Assembly: GCA_964478165.1 (NCBI GenBank)
Contig: CAYZGU010000032.1
Location: 131,582-195,581 of the forward strand
From: CAYZGU01 sp964478165
GTDB taxonomy: Bacteria; Poribacteria; WGA-4E; JAJDTR01
Length of the DNA stretch: 64,000 nt
Direction: 5' to 3'
The translations under genes and the position numbers were made by a program. Below, piece by piece: positions 17,703-27,518 of this stretch (positions within the stretch are counted from its first letter, which is position 1; each line of letters begins with the position of its first letter). The notes beneath the pieces were generated by a model, which saw only the letters and a program-made list of their open reading frames with translations, made no database searches and was not told where the DNA came from.

Positions 17703-19322
17703 GTGGTAAAAATAGAGAGACGACCGTTGGTTCTCATCATTCGGGATGGTTGGGGATACAATCCCTATCCTGAATGGAACAAATCGAATGCCGTCTATCT
17801 TGCTAGAACCCCGGTCAATGATCTATTGGTGCATAATTATCCACATGTGCTAATTCACACTTCTGGTGAAGATGTCGGTTTGCCAACAGGCGTAATGGGA
17901 AATAGCGAAGTAGGGCATCAAAACATTGGAGCGGGGCGAGTTGTTAATCAAGAATTATTGCGTATCAGTGCCATGATTCGTTCGGGCAGCTTCTACCAGA
18001 ACGAAGTACTTATCGCTGCTATGAGTGAAGTGCAATTACGTGGAAGTCGTCTTCATCTCATGGGTCTTGCCAGCGACGCCGGTGTTCATACATCGCTAGA
18101 ACACCTTTACGGCCTACTCGCACTTGCGAAACGATTGGGTGTTCCGCCTGACTCCGTGCTTGTTCACAATTTTGGTGATGGTCGTGACACCCCACCTGAC
18201 AGCGGTATCGACTTCTGTCGACAGATTGAAGAAAAGATGAAGGCAATTGGTGTTGGGCGTGTGGCTTCGGTTGTAGGTCGATACTACGCGATGGACCGTG
18301 ATGACCGGTGGGATCGTGTACAGAAGGCCTATCACCTTCTGACCCAAGGTGAAGGACATTTTGTGAGTTCTCCGATTCAGGCTTACAAACGCTACTACGA
18401 CTGTCCGACTGATTCCAGCCGGTTCGGTGACGAATTCATCGAACCAACGGTCGTCACAGACAAGCATGGTGACCCTTTGCCGAGAATCTCGGATGGAGAT
18501 GCCGTAATCTTTTACAATTTTCGAGGAGATAGGCCACGGGAGCTCTGCAAAGCGTTTTCTCTTAACGAGTTCCCCTTTGAAGATAGAGGGAAAGATGGGG
18601 TGATGCGGCGGCTGGGCTTCGAACGCAAGAAGAAGCCGAAGGTCAAGTTGGTTACGATGACTGAATACGAGCGCGGTCTTCCGGTTGAAGTAGCAATTCG
18701 AAAACCACCTGAAATGCTTAATGTCTTAGGTGCCTGTGTGAGTGAAGCCGGCCTGGCCCAGTTCCGTTGCGCTGAGACCGAGAAATTTGCACATGTCACG
18801 TTTTTCTTCAACGATTATCGCGAGTCACCATTCGACCGGGAAGACCGACAGATTATCCTATCGCCACGCAATGTGTCGACTTATGATCGAAAACCGGAAA
18901 TGTCTGCACCAGAGGTTACCGAGGAAATGCTTCGACGGATTGCGTCAGATAAGTACGACCTCATTGTCTTGAATCTTGCCAACGGTGACATGGTCGGCCA
19001 CACGGGGTCACTGTCAGCGACAATCAAGGCCGTGGAAGTAGTCGACAGTTGTGTGGGGAAGATCGTTGCCGCAGTGATTCGAAAAGGCGGCTCTCTCATG
19101 GTTACGGCCGATCACGGCAACTGTGAGCAGATGATTGTTCCGGAGACTGGCTCTCCCCACACCGCTCACACAACCTACGATGTAGACTTCATTCTTATCG
19201 ATGAAAGCCTAAAGAATTACCATCTTAGGTCTGGCGGACGCCTTGCGGACATTGCCCCAACGGCGTTAAGAATTCTCGGTTTAGATCAGCCCGCTGAAAT
19301 GACCGGCCAGTCCTTGGTTTAA
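17703..19322 (+). CDS. gpmI: 2,3-bisphosphoglycerate-independent phosphoglycerate mutase
   Basis: 539 residues from a GTG start. AGGAG lies eight bases before the GTG; the frame is open back to 17661, but that TTG has no ribosome site. It interconverts 3- and 2-phosphoglycerate with a Mn-dependent alkaline-phosphatase-type core. Asp15 (IIRDGWG) and the nucleophile Ser68 in MGNSEVGHQNIGAGR are in place, HNFGDGRDTPP and GRYYAMDRD follow, and the C-terminal metal box TADHGNCE is intact. The length is slightly above the usual ~515 residues. Single gene followed by tRNA-Gly. Confidence 0.96.
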   Translation: MVKIERRPLVLIIRDGWGYNPYPEWNKSNAVYLARTPVNDLLVHNYPHVLIHTSGEDVGLPTGVMGNSEVGHQNIGAGRVVNQELLRISAMIRSGSFYQNEVLIAAMSEVQLRGSRLHLMGLASDAGVHTSLEHLYGLLALAKRLGVPPDSVLVHNFGDGRDTPPDSGIDFCRQIEEKMKAIGVGRVASVVGRYYAMDRDDRWDRVQKAYHLLTQGEGHFVSSPIQAYKRYYDCPTDSSRFGDEFIEPTVVTDKHGDPLPRISDGDAVIFYNFRGDRPRELCKAFSLNEFPFEDRGKDGVMRRLGFERKKKPKVKLVTMTEYERGLPVEVAIRKPPEMLNVLGACVSEAGLAQFRCAETEKFAHVTFFFNDYRESPFDREDRQIILSPRNVSTYDRKPEMSAPEVTEEMLRRIASDKYDLIVLNLANGDMVGHTGSLSATIKAVEVVDSCVGKIVAAVIRKGGSLMVTADHGNCEQMIVPETGSPHTAHTTYDVDFILIDESLKNYHLRSGGRLADIAPTALRILGLDQPAEMTGQSLV

Positions 19323-19501
19323 AGACTTAGCTTGGATTACGAATGGATACAGTAGTTGCTGAATTCAGCTAAATTGTGCGCACGTATTGGATTTTCACAA
19401 ATTTTGGGAAGTGGTCTCCCAAAGCATTTTCCGTGGTGGACCATTCGTTTTTGTTCGTAGCATGTGACATTGGTAGCGCGAATTTATGCGCCAAAATCCA
19501 C

Positions 19502-19531
19502 TTGACAAGTCCCGCTCGGAGTCAGTATAAT
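19502..19531 (+). promoter_or_regulatory. Consensus sigma-70 promoter of tRNA-Gly
   Basis: TTGACA (19502-19507), 18-base spacer, TATAAT (19526-19531). Both hexamers are perfect; the tRNA begins 20 bases after the -10. Confidence 0.85.
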
Positions 19532-19550
19532 TTTTTAACGCTTTTTGGTC

Positions 19551-19622
19551 GCGGGTGTAGCTCAGCGGTAGAGCGTCAGCTTCCCAAGCTGAGGGTCGCG
19601 GGTTCAATTCCCGTCACCCGCT
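19551..19622 (+). tRNA. tRNA-Gly (anticodon CCC)
   Basis: A complete cloverleaf: acceptor GCGGGTG/CACCCGC, D-stem GCTC/GAGC, anticodon stem TCAGC/GCTGA with loop TTCCCAA, T-arm GCGGG TTCAATT CCCGT. The discriminator is T and the CCA end is not encoded. Confidence 0.95.
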
Positions 19623-19642
19623 TTAGTGCATTCTTTGACGTG

Positions 19643-19672
19643 AAAAACCACAGACAATCATCTGTGGTTTTT
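19643..19672 (+). terminator. Intrinsic terminator of tRNA-Gly
   Basis: AAAAACCACAGA and TCTGTGGTTTTT form a perfect 12-pair stem around CAATCA, with the T-run as the 3' arm. The A-run mirrors it, so it could also end transcription from the other side. Confidence 0.85.
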
Positions 19673-19981
19673 GTCTTCCCAGCCCCTCGGAGGTTATGTT
19701 TTAGTATTGGCAGGAGAGGTTCCAACTTAAGTATTTCGCTGTAGGGATGCTATTATGCATTTGAATGGTGGTGGCAGTGACTCGAATGGACGGATTCCTA
19801 ACTTTGTCCTAAGTGTAAAAAGCATGATGTCGTTTGTTTGCTTTCTGTTTTTGGCGTCGGAACCTACAACGTTGTGGGCGCTCTCTGAATAGACGCGCCT
19901 GTTTCTGAAACCTGTGGTTACTGGGTGGCATGACAGTCTCAGACTGAAATTGAAGAAATAAGCAAATTAAAGAGGTAATCA
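19673..19981. other. 310-base gap before the TPR gene
   Basis: I see no gene or strong promoter. AGAGGT just before 19982 is the ribosome site of the next gene. Confidence 0.4.
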
Positions 19982-21091
19982 ATGGGTCAAAATAACCGGC
20001 TCACTAAGGAAGAAATCAAGCGCGATAGATTTATCGAATCGACGCTCAAAGCATCCGCATTTCTAAAATCGAATCGCAAGTCGATTTTGGTCGCTCTAGC
20101 CGTTGTCATTATTGGTGTCGCGATAGTGTGGGGAGTTCAAGACTTTCAGCGAAGGCAGCGAACGCAGGCGGCCGCCGATTTTAACCAAGCTCTTGAGAAA
20201 TATCAGGCAGTTGAAGAAAACCGGTTAGACATCGAAAAAGTCGATGAAAGTTTGGAGCAATTGCGAGTTGTCGGTGCTCAATTTAAGGAAGTGTTTCAGA
20301 AATATCCGGGAACATCCTTTGCTGACAAAGCGCGCTATAATTATGCAAAGACGCTTTACTATTTGGAGGATTATCCAGGGGCGAGGACTCACTTTCAATT
20401 GGTTGTCGAAACACATGCGCCTGAGAATCAGATTGTAGCTCTGCACGCCCAACAAGCAGTCGGTAACTGCTATGAGCAAGAGCGTGAATATGCAGAGGCG
20501 ATTGAAGCCTATCACAAAAATGCGTATCCACCAACTCCCAAAGTTCCAGAAGCAGTTCGCGAATTTGTTCTTGCGAATTCCAGATTTAATCAGGCGCTTT
20601 GCTACGAGAATCTAGGTCGAATTAGCGAGGCTCTCGAGCTTTATCAGGACCTGGTTGATGAATTTCGAAATAATCTAGAACTGGCAATTGAACAGAAAAG
20701 TCTCGAACTGATTCCCGAAGCGAAAAAGTTAATCGGGGACGTGGGGATTGCAGAGGTTCTGGTCACACCGGAAGCAGAGCGTCTTGAAACTGAGGGTCGC
20801 TATTACGATGCGTTTCTGGCCTATTTTTATGCGGTACGGGATTACAAGGTCCAGAAAGACATTGACGGCGGGTTGACTCAGCAGCTTCGCGGACAAATTC
20901 GCAAATTCGAAACCAGAGCGAATCTATTCACAAAGAATCTGAAAGACGCGCGGCGATATGAGGCCGAATCCGGAGATAGTGCGGCCCTGTATTACTACGA
21001 TCAAGCTGTTGGACTTGACTTTGTGCCGACCCGAAATCTGTATGCAAAAGCGCTTCTTCGGCGAGATAAACATGAACTGGCGCGGAAATAG
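19982..21091 (+). CDS. Inner-membrane tetratricopeptide-repeat protein
   Basis: 369 residues. A cytoplasmic charged N-terminus (residues 1-33) is followed by one transmembrane helix, about 36-54 (SILVALAVVIIGVAIVWGV), and a long periplasmic TPR region. TPR-like pairs are visible near 95-150 (FQKYPGTSFADKARYNYAKTLYYLEDYPGA), 152-180 (AVGNCYEQEREYAEAIEAYHKN) and 198-225 (FNQALCYENLGRISEALELYQDLVDEF). The layout resembles YfgM/BamD-like scaffolds that deliver substrates to envelope chaperones; the exact role is unknown. AGAGGT lies seven bases before the ATG. mutS2 begins 41 bases downstream and may share the transcript. Confidence 0.75.
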   Translation: MGQNNRLTKEEIKRDRFIESTLKASAFLKSNRKSILVALAVVIIGVAIVWGVQDFQRRQRTQAAADFNQALEKYQAVEENRLDIEKVDESLEQLRVVGAQFKEVFQKYPGTSFADKARYNYAKTLYYLEDYPGARTHFQLVVETHAPENQIVALHAQQAVGNCYEQEREYAEAIEAYHKNAYPPTPKVPEAVREFVLANSRFNQALCYENLGRISEALELYQDLVDEFRNNLELAIEQKSLELIPEAKKLIGDVGIAEVLVTPEAERLETEGRYYDAFLAYFYAVRDYKVQKDIDGGLTQQLRGQIRKFETRANLFTKNLKDARRYEAESGDSAALYYYDQAVGLDFVPTRNLYAKALLRRDKHELARK

Positions 21092-21132
21092 CCCGTCCTC
21101 ACCTGCTGCGACGGCGTGCAGGGGTGGTTTCT

Positions 21133-23592
21133 ATGATAAAAGAGGTCATATCTCCTTATACCGAACGAGCGTTAGAATATGACAAGCTGAAGAATCTTCT
21201 GAAACGTTATACAGTCTCTCAATTAGGGGCAGCTAAAGTTGAGCGTTTGACACCGCTCTCTGATATTGATGAAATTCGACGGAGTCAGACCCTGTGTAGC
21301 GAGACGAAGCAGGCTATACAAGTCGCGGGTGACATTCCGTTAGGTGGTATGAAGGATATTTCTTCGCTCCTACGAGAGTCGGTGAAACCCGGTTCGATTC
21401 TTGACGCACACCAACTACTTGATGTTGGATGTGTTCTGCGGGTAATGGTTGATGTTGCGCAGTCGATGAGCAAGTTTCGTCGAACTGATATTCCAACACT
21501 GTTTACGATTGTTGAGAATCTTCCGACTTTGTCCGCGCTTACTTCTTCCCTCAATCGCTGCATTGGCCCTGAGGGTGACATTCTTGATGCGGCGAGTTCT
21601 AAGTTGCGAAGCATCCGCCGGCGTTTGAAACGCACTCGTGAGCAGATTCAGTCTAAGTTAGACGCCCTCCTGCGCGCGTCCGAATATCAGAAATCCATTC
21701 AAGAGCAAGTCATTACGTTTCGCAATGGTCGTTACGTTATTCCGGTCAAGCAAGATGCTAAAACTTTTCTTCCCGGGGTTCTCCAGGGACAATCGGCAAG
21801 CGGAGCGACGATGTTTGTGGAACCGTTCAACGTCGTGGAGATGAACAATGACTTGCACCGGCTTGGAGATGAAGAACTCCAAGAGATTCGTAGTATACTC
21901 AGTTCACTAACGGATGAAGTGCGCACGTACGCCATTGATCTTGAAGCCGGTTTAGGAATCTTGGCGGAACTAGATTTTCTCACTGCAAAGGCACGGTTTA
22001 GCATAGATGTGGATGCTGTGGAACCGCGAATGAACACTCGCGGCTTTGCCAAATTTAGTGCCGCACGACACCCTTTACTTGAAATTAGCTTGCGTCAACA
22101 ACTGAAGAAGAGTGGTAAATCTCCCGATCCTTTTCTGCCGGAATGTGTTGTCCCGATAGATGTCCACATCGGAGATGCGTTTTGCGCGCTGGTGATTACT
22201 GGACCGAACACTGGTGGTAAGACTGTTGTCTTAAAAATGGTTGGATTACTCACCCTCATGGCGCAGTCAGGACTGCACATTCCAGCAAAGCATGGTGCTG
22301 AAGTTGCCGTCTTTGACCAAATCTTTGCTGATATTGGTGATGAACAGAGCATTGAACAGAACCTGAGTACTTTTTCGTCTCATATTACGAAGATTGCGAA
22401 CACGTTGAAACACATCGAATGTTCTTCTGATTGGACGCGTCAAAACTCTCTGGTTTTATTGGATGAAGTTGGGGCGGGAACGGATCCGATGGAAGGTGCC
22501 GCGTTTGGTATGGCCATTCTAGACTGGCTTGGGGAGCGACGTGTGCGGACAGTCGTGACCACCCATTACGGTGCGCTCAAAGCGTATGCTTATGCGAAGG
22601 AGGGTATGGAAAACGCATCGATGGAGTTTGACTGGCAGACCTTAAGTCCGACCTATCGGTTGTTGATTGGTGTTCCCGGAAGTAGTAATGCTATAAAGGT
22701 TGCTGAACGACTTGGAATTCCTGATTCTATCCTGACTGTCGCGAAGGCGCACCTAGGCGATCAGAATGTTGCACTAGAAGACTTGATTGTTGACATGCAA
22801 CAATCCCAACGTGAACTAGAAGTAGAGCGTCAAACAGTTCAGGATAAGATTCATGAAACCGATACCGTACATAAGGAGTATGAGGATCTGATTTGTCAAT
22901 TCGAGGCCAGCCGTGGAGAACTTGTCCATCGGGCAGAGAGGGAAGCGTACGACATATTGAAAAATTCCCGGCGATTGGTCGATGAGGCTATCGCGGAAAT
23001 ACGCCGTGAATCTGCCTCCAAGCGGTCTGTTCAGTCGGGGCTCTCAAAGATTGAAAATAGCAAAGATTGGCTAAAAGACAGAAAGTTGCAGCGTGAGAAG
23101 ATCCAATCTGATTCTCCCGAAAGATCTTTCGATGTCAAGGTGGGGGACAGGGTGCGCTTGAAAAATCTGAAGCATTCTGGCGAAGTGCTTGCGGTAGTGC
23201 AGAAGACTAACCGTCCAATTCAGGTTCAAGTTGGCAATATGCAGATGCAGGTTTCGCATCGGGACATTGAATCTGTTGATGCTCCAGAAAGAGATACTAG
23301 CGTTCCTCCCTCTGTCTTAGATCTTGAACATAGCAAGATTGGAAAGGTTGCTACTGAATTGAAACTTCTCGGTCAGACTGTGAGCGAGGCATTAGAAGCG
23401 GTGGATAAGTATTTGGATGATGCTTTTCTTGCGGGTTTGCCCACGGTGCGCATTGTCCACGGTAGGGGCACCGGCGCGCTCCGAAAAGGGGTTCAGGAAG
23501 AACTAAGGGCCCATCCGCTGGTTAAGAGCTTTCAACTTGCGTCGAGGGTTGAAGGGGGAGAAGGAACAACGGTTGTGACGTTGAAAGAGTGA
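21133..23592 (+). CDS. mutS2: Endonuclease MutS2
   Basis: 819 residues from the ATG at 21133, which follows AGGGGTGG; a GTG three codons earlier is less well placed. MutS2 binds branched DNA or collided ribosomes and restrains recombination. Visible parts are the clamp/lever helices (about 150-300), Walker A GPNTGGKT (about 357-364), the DEVGAGTDPMEG Walker B and the HY-x-x-LK region, then a long coiled coil (about 540-660). The C-terminal Smr nuclease domain holds VRIVHGRGTGALRKGV. No mismatch-recognition N-terminal domain is present, as expected. It lies between the TPR gene and dnaG. Confidence 0.96.
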   Translation: MIKEVISPYTERALEYDKLKNLLKRYTVSQLGAAKVERLTPLSDIDEIRRSQTLCSETKQAIQVAGDIPLGGMKDISSLLRESVKPGSILDAHQLLDVGCVLRVMVDVAQSMSKFRRTDIPTLFTIVENLPTLSALTSSLNRCIGPEGDILDAASSKLRSIRRRLKRTREQIQSKLDALLRASEYQKSIQEQVITFRNGRYVIPVKQDAKTFLPGVLQGQSASGATMFVEPFNVVEMNNDLHRLGDEELQEIRSILSSLTDEVRTYAIDLEAGLGILAELDFLTAKARFSIDVDAVEPRMNTRGFAKFSAARHPLLEISLRQQLKKSGKSPDPFLPECVVPIDVHIGDAFCALVITGPNTGGKTVVLKMVGLLTLMAQSGLHIPAKHGAEVAVFDQIFADIGDEQSIEQNLSTFSSHITKIANTLKHIECSSDWTRQNSLVLLDEVGAGTDPMEGAAFGMAILDWLGERRVRTVVTTHYGALKAYAYAKEGMENASMEFDWQTLSPTYRLLIGVPGSSNAIKVAERLGIPDSILTVAKAHLGDQNVALEDLIVDMQQSQRELEVERQTVQDKIHETDTVHKEYEDLICQFEASRGELVHRAEREAYDILKNSRRLVDEAIAEIRRESASKRSVQSGLSKIENSKDWLKDRKLQREKIQSDSPERSFDVKVGDRVRLKNLKHSGEVLAVVQKTNRPIQVQVGNMQMQVSHRDIESVDAPERDTSVPPSVLDLEHSKIGKVATELKLLGQTVSEALEAVDKYLDDAFLAGLPTVRIVHGRGTGALRKGVQEELRAHPLVKSFQLASRVEGGEGTTVVTLKE

Positions 23593-23687
23593 GTCGAGTC
23601 TCGGGTGTCATTTGACATACATATCATGTTTTTTGCCCCGTGTTTTAAATGTTCAGTGGTCTAAGTACAGAGCTTTGGTGACCTACA

Positions 23688-25481
23688 ATGAACTCAGGTT
23701 CCAATCATATCCCACGTGAGGTCGTTGACGAGATTCGAGAACAGAGTGATATCGTCGAGGTGATCTCAGAATCTGGTGTGCCATTGAAGCCTGCTGGCAA
23801 GGATTACAATGCCCGCTGCCCCTTCCATGATGAAAAAACGCCTTCCTTTAGTGTTTCTCCGCAAAAGCAAATGTTTTACTGTTTCGGCTGCCAGACTGGT
23901 GGTAATGTTATCAGCTTCGTACAAAAGTATGAGGGGAAAACTTTCGTTGAAACGGTTGAGTGGCTCGCCGACCGCCTTGGAATGGTCCTTCCGAACCAAG
24001 ATCCGCAAGCAAATCAGATTAGCCGTAAGCGTGTTGAGCTTCAAGATTTGAATCGTTTTGCCGCAGACTATTTCCACAAACAGCTCTTAAATCCGTCAGT
24101 GGGTGGACGCTCAATAGCGTACCTGAAAAACCGTGGAGTGAAAGATGAGACTATTCGAAAATTTCAACTGGGATATACCACGTCAGGACGTCGAAATCTT
24201 GTCAAAGCTGCAACTCAAGACGGATTCTCGATTCAACAGCTAGTGGATACAGGACTAATTAAAAATGATGAACAGGGTCCAGTCGATCGATTTCGTGGGC
24301 GTGTTATTTTTCCTATTTGCGATGAACGTGGCGTTCCTGTTGGTTTTGGTGGCCGTGCTGTGGCGGTGGACCTGCTTCCCAAATATCTCAATTCGCCTGC
24401 GACCACTTTGTATGACAAAAGTAAGGTTCTCTACAATTTGTGTCATGCACGTTCGAAGATTCAGAAAACAGGAACTGCGATACTTGTAGAGGGCTATCTT
24501 GATGCGCTTATGTTGCATCAAGCCGGGGTAGAAAATGTTGTTGCTTCATTAGGAACGTCACTGAGTGAATCCCATGCGAGTTTGTTAAAGCGTTTTGCTG
24601 AAGAGGTTGTTATCGTATATGATGGTGATTCGGCTGGTTCTCAGGCAACACTAAGGGGTTTGCGTCTTCTTGTCAAGGAATCAATTCGCGTGCGTATTGC
24701 GATGTTACCATCTGATGAGGATCCGGATTCATTTGTTCGCGCCCGGGGGATTGATGGTTTCAATGAAGAGGTTGTCAAGGCGATTAACCTAATCGAGTTT
24801 CAAATTCAGAGGGCAGTTCGTCAAGATGTGCTTCGCCGTGTTGACGTTAAATCTCAGGCTGTAAAGGACATAGCCCAAACCCTTTCAAACGTCAGAAGTG
24901 AGGTTGAAGTTGCTGAATATGTCAAATACGCGGCACAAGAACTGGACATTGATCCACCAGTCCTTTGGTCAGAACTGCGTCATCTAGGCGTCGGCGTGAA
25001 AGGGAATAGATCTGTTCGCTCTGTTCAAAATCCGGCTATTTCCCCCACTAAAGAGTTCTTGTCTCCACGTGAATCCGTGGAAGAGCAATTGGTGGAAACG
25101 CTAATCCAGTGTCCGGATTTCATTCCTTATGTTAAAGAACAATTGCATTACCAGGATTTTACTCGGCCAGAGTTTGTAAAAGTTATACAGATGCTTTGGG
25201 CAGAAAGTAATGGCGGTGTGTCTATCGATATTCAGAATCTTATTAATACTTGTCCCGATGAAAAGGTAAAGGGAATTATCTCCAATGCAGTTCTCGGAAG
25301 GACGGTGCCTCCGAATCTAAACGCAAGAGTAGAAGGGTGTCTGAAAAAGCTCAAACATTTTCTTTTGTTGGATATTGAGCGAACTATTCGTTCAACTGCA
25401 CTTACTCAGGGAAACGATAACATCGATGCGCTTGAGGAACTTATTGAACTCTCAGATCGAAGGAGGAAATCTGTTCCCTAA
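23688..25481 (+). CDS. dnaG: DNA primase
   Basis: 597 residues, full length. It makes RNA primers at the replication fork. The N-terminal CHC2 zinc finger uses Cys44, His47, Cys65 and Cys68 (RCPFHDEKTPSF ... YCFGCQTGG). The catalytic core follows (about 120-360) with the TOPRIM acids in ILVEGYLDAL and VYDGDSAG. The C-terminal part (about 450-597) is the helicase-binding region. The gene sits between mutS2 and rpoD. The pairing dnaG-rpoD is the classical macromolecular-synthesis arrangement, but rpsU is missing in front. No strong ribosome site is visible. Confidence 0.96.
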   Translation: MNSGSNHIPREVVDEIREQSDIVEVISESGVPLKPAGKDYNARCPFHDEKTPSFSVSPQKQMFYCFGCQTGGNVISFVQKYEGKTFVETVEWLADRLGMVLPNQDPQANQISRKRVELQDLNRFAADYFHKQLLNPSVGGRSIAYLKNRGVKDETIRKFQLGYTTSGRRNLVKAATQDGFSIQQLVDTGLIKNDEQGPVDRFRGRVIFPICDERGVPVGFGGRAVAVDLLPKYLNSPATTLYDKSKVLYNLCHARSKIQKTGTAILVEGYLDALMLHQAGVENVVASLGTSLSESHASLLKRFAEEVVIVYDGDSAGSQATLRGLRLLVKESIRVRIAMLPSDEDPDSFVRARGIDGFNEEVVKAINLIEFQIQRAVRQDVLRRVDVKSQAVKDIAQTLSNVRSEVEVAEYVKYAAQELDIDPPVLWSELRHLGVGVKGNRSVRSVQNPAISPTKEFLSPRESVEEQLVETLIQCPDFIPYVKEQLHYQDFTRPEFVKVIQMLWAESNGGVSIDIQNLINTCPDEKVKGIISNAVLGRTVPPNLNARVEGCLKKLKHFLLLDIERTIRSTALTQGNDNIDALEELIELSDRRRKSVP

Positions 25482-25789
25482 TGCCTAAATGAAATATACG
25501 TACAGGCATCTGGAAGATGGTATTTAGGGATGCTCTAGTTCACTGTTTGTTTTGCATTTCCAGGTCTCATTTAGCCGGTCTTTTCACTTTTGATTTGTCA
25601 AATTGGCAAGGACACGGTCAACTAAAATGAGCAATTGCGTAATCAACGTGATAAGCATGAAAGCTATCTTGAGTACGGTGGCCGTCTGTCGTTACTGATG
25701 GACGTCTTGAGGAACTGCTCCGAATTGATGTTGAAGCAATTAACCTGTCTGCTGGACCAGAAGACCTCGACGAAGGGGGTTTAACAAAC
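25482..25789 (+). other. dnaG-rpoD spacer with region-1.1-like sequence
   Basis: The 43 codons directly before the rpoD ATG are open in the rpoD frame but have no ATG, GTG or TTG. They read GRLEELLRIDVEAINLSAGPEDLDE, compressed here as GRLEELLR and then GPEDLDE, which resembles the end of sigma region 1.1. Just upstream another frame reads RDKHESYLEY, like the GKE-x-GYLTY start of that region. A one-base change near 25690 would join them. Confidence 0.35.
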
Positions 25790-27364
25790 ATGGATTTCAA
25801 AGACACTGCTGACACGGCGGCATACGATGAGGGCGAACCGGATGAAAGTGAATACCGGCCTTCGTCAGATAATGAGAGCGGCAAAGCTAAAATGGAGCGG
25901 TATGAAGACCCTGTCAAGGTGTATCTGCGGGAAATGGGGCGTATCCCCTTACTATCCAAACAGCAGGAAATCTCCTTGTCAAAAAAGATAGAGGAGGGAC
26001 ATCGTGTTGTTCATGAGGTCCTGTTCGAAACCCCGATGGCTGTTGTGGAATTTCGGAAACTTCTCAACAAGATTCTTGCGGGTAGTCGAAGATCCTCTGA
26101 TGTTCTCGGCGTGTCGGTGGAAAGTTTGTCAGACGGCGATAAAGAAGCCAAAGTCCGCGAAACCACAAAGCTCATAGAAGACTACTTGCGAAACATAGAG
26201 ACTGCCCTACGTGCTCGGGAGCGGAAGTTGAAATACCAATTACACACACCTGATGAGATGTCGAAAATTCAGGATGAGCTGCGGACCAATAACGAAAAGC
26301 TAGCAGGCATTCTCAAAGATTTGAAGATCGATCCAGACCAAATAGGCAAGATTTCGGGAAAAATCAAGGATATTGATAATCACATCTCATATTGGGAGAA
26401 AGAAATTAGCAAGATTGAAGAAACTAGTGGGATGCTCGCTGACCAGATCTGTATGTTTGCGCAGGCAGACATCGACGGCGGAAAGCAAAATGGCGGACCT
26501 CCTGCTATTAAGGAATATCACCGCGAAATTGTTAGAGCAGAACGGGCTATTGACCGCTTAGAACATGAGATTGGTGTCCCACGAGAACGGGTCAAGGAGA
26601 TCTCCCAAAAGATTTGTGAGGGAGAGGCAAACGCTCAGGAAGCCAAAATGACGATTGTCGAAGCTAATCTTCGCTTGGTTGTTAGCATCGCGAAGAAGTA
26701 CAAGAATAGAACTCCAGGGCTGGTTTTCCTCGATTTAATTCAAGAAGGTAATATCGGATTGATGAAAGCTGTTGATAAGTTCGATTATCAGCGAGGTTAC
26801 AAATTTAGCACCTACGCGACGTGGTGGATTCGGCAGGGCATTACACGTGCTATCGCGGATCAAGCACGGACCATACGAGTTCCTGTCCATATGATAGAAA
26901 CAATACACAAGGTTATGCGTGTTTCTCGCGATCTGGTTCAGAAAAAGGGTCGCGAACCCACTCCCGCAGAGATTGGCGAAGAATTGGTTCTTCCAACTGA
27001 CAAGGTAAGACAAGTGCTACGAATTGCACAGGAACCAATCTCTCTGGAATCCCCTGTTGGTGAAGAAGACGATCGACAGCTTAGAGATTTTATTGAAGAT
27101 CGGGATGCAGTGTCACCTCTTAATGAAGCTGCCTTGACCCTTCTTAAAGAGCGCGTCGAGGGTGTGTTAGATACTTTGACTGATCGTGAGGAGAAAGTAA
27201 TTCGCCTGAGATTTGGCATTGAAGATGGTTGTCCGAAAACCTTGGAGGAGGTTGGAATGCAGTTCAAGGTTACACGGGAGCGGATTCGTCAAATAGAGGC
27301 CAAAGCGTTACGAAAGCTACGCCATCCGCTACGAAGCCAGAAACTACGAGGGTTTCTCGAGTAA
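25790..27364 (+). CDS. rpoD: Primary RNA polymerase sigma factor (sigma-70)
   Basis: 524 residues from the ATG, which follows AAGGGGG at ten bases. Region 1.2 starts at DPVKVYLREMG, and a long helical insert (about 90-260) forms the non-conserved region. Region 2 (LRLVVSIAKKYKNR, FLDLIQEGNIGLMKAVDKF, YKFSTYATWWIRQGI) is intact for -10 recognition. Region 3 is present, as is region 4 with its helix-turn-helix (LEEVGMQFKVTRERIRQIEAKALRKLR) for -35 recognition. Region 1.1 is absent from this start; a related sequence precedes it out of reach of a normal start codon. The strong TTGACA/TATAAT promoters in the window fit this factor. Confidence 0.95.
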   Translation: MDFKDTADTAAYDEGEPDESEYRPSSDNESGKAKMERYEDPVKVYLREMGRIPLLSKQQEISLSKKIEEGHRVVHEVLFETPMAVVEFRKLLNKILAGSRRSSDVLGVSVESLSDGDKEAKVRETTKLIEDYLRNIETALRARERKLKYQLHTPDEMSKIQDELRTNNEKLAGILKDLKIDPDQIGKISGKIKDIDNHISYWEKEISKIEETSGMLADQICMFAQADIDGGKQNGGPPAIKEYHREIVRAERAIDRLEHEIGVPRERVKEISQKICEGEANAQEAKMTIVEANLRLVVSIAKKYKNRTPGLVFLDLIQEGNIGLMKAVDKFDYQRGYKFSTYATWWIRQGITRAIADQARTIRVPVHMIETIHKVMRVSRDLVQKKGREPTPAEIGEELVLPTDKVRQVLRIAQEPISLESPVGEEDDRQLRDFIEDRDAVSPLNEAALTLLKERVEGVLDTLTDREEKVIRLRFGIEDGCPKTLEEVGMQFKVTRERIRQIEAKALRKLRHPLRSQKLRGFLE

Positions 27365-27469
27365 TATGCCACCGACGACGAAATTTTTTCCCTGATTCGT
27401 CAGGTGGAATTGACCTGTAATCTATGTGCGGCTCTCAGTGCTAAATTCACAGCCTAATAAGAAATTTGC

Positions 27470-27500
27470 TTGACAAACTTACTGTTGGATATTCTATAAT
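27470..27500 (+). promoter_or_regulatory. Promoter of the tRNA pair
   Basis: TTGACA (27470-27475) and TATAAT (27495-27500) are both perfect, but the spacer is 19 bases, longer than ideal. The first tRNA starts 18 bases after the -10. Confidence 0.75.
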
Positions 27501-27518
27501 ATTAGCATGTTTGTGAAC

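Noticed and set aside
19358..19369. Palindrome GCTGAATTCAGC after gpmI
   Set aside because: A perfect 12-base palindrome has no loop and no T-run; it is short enough to be chance.
19395..19607. Minus-strand ORF across tRNA-Gly
   Set aside because: It is a mirror of the tRNA gene, a well-known false protein; the tRNA fold explains the sequence.
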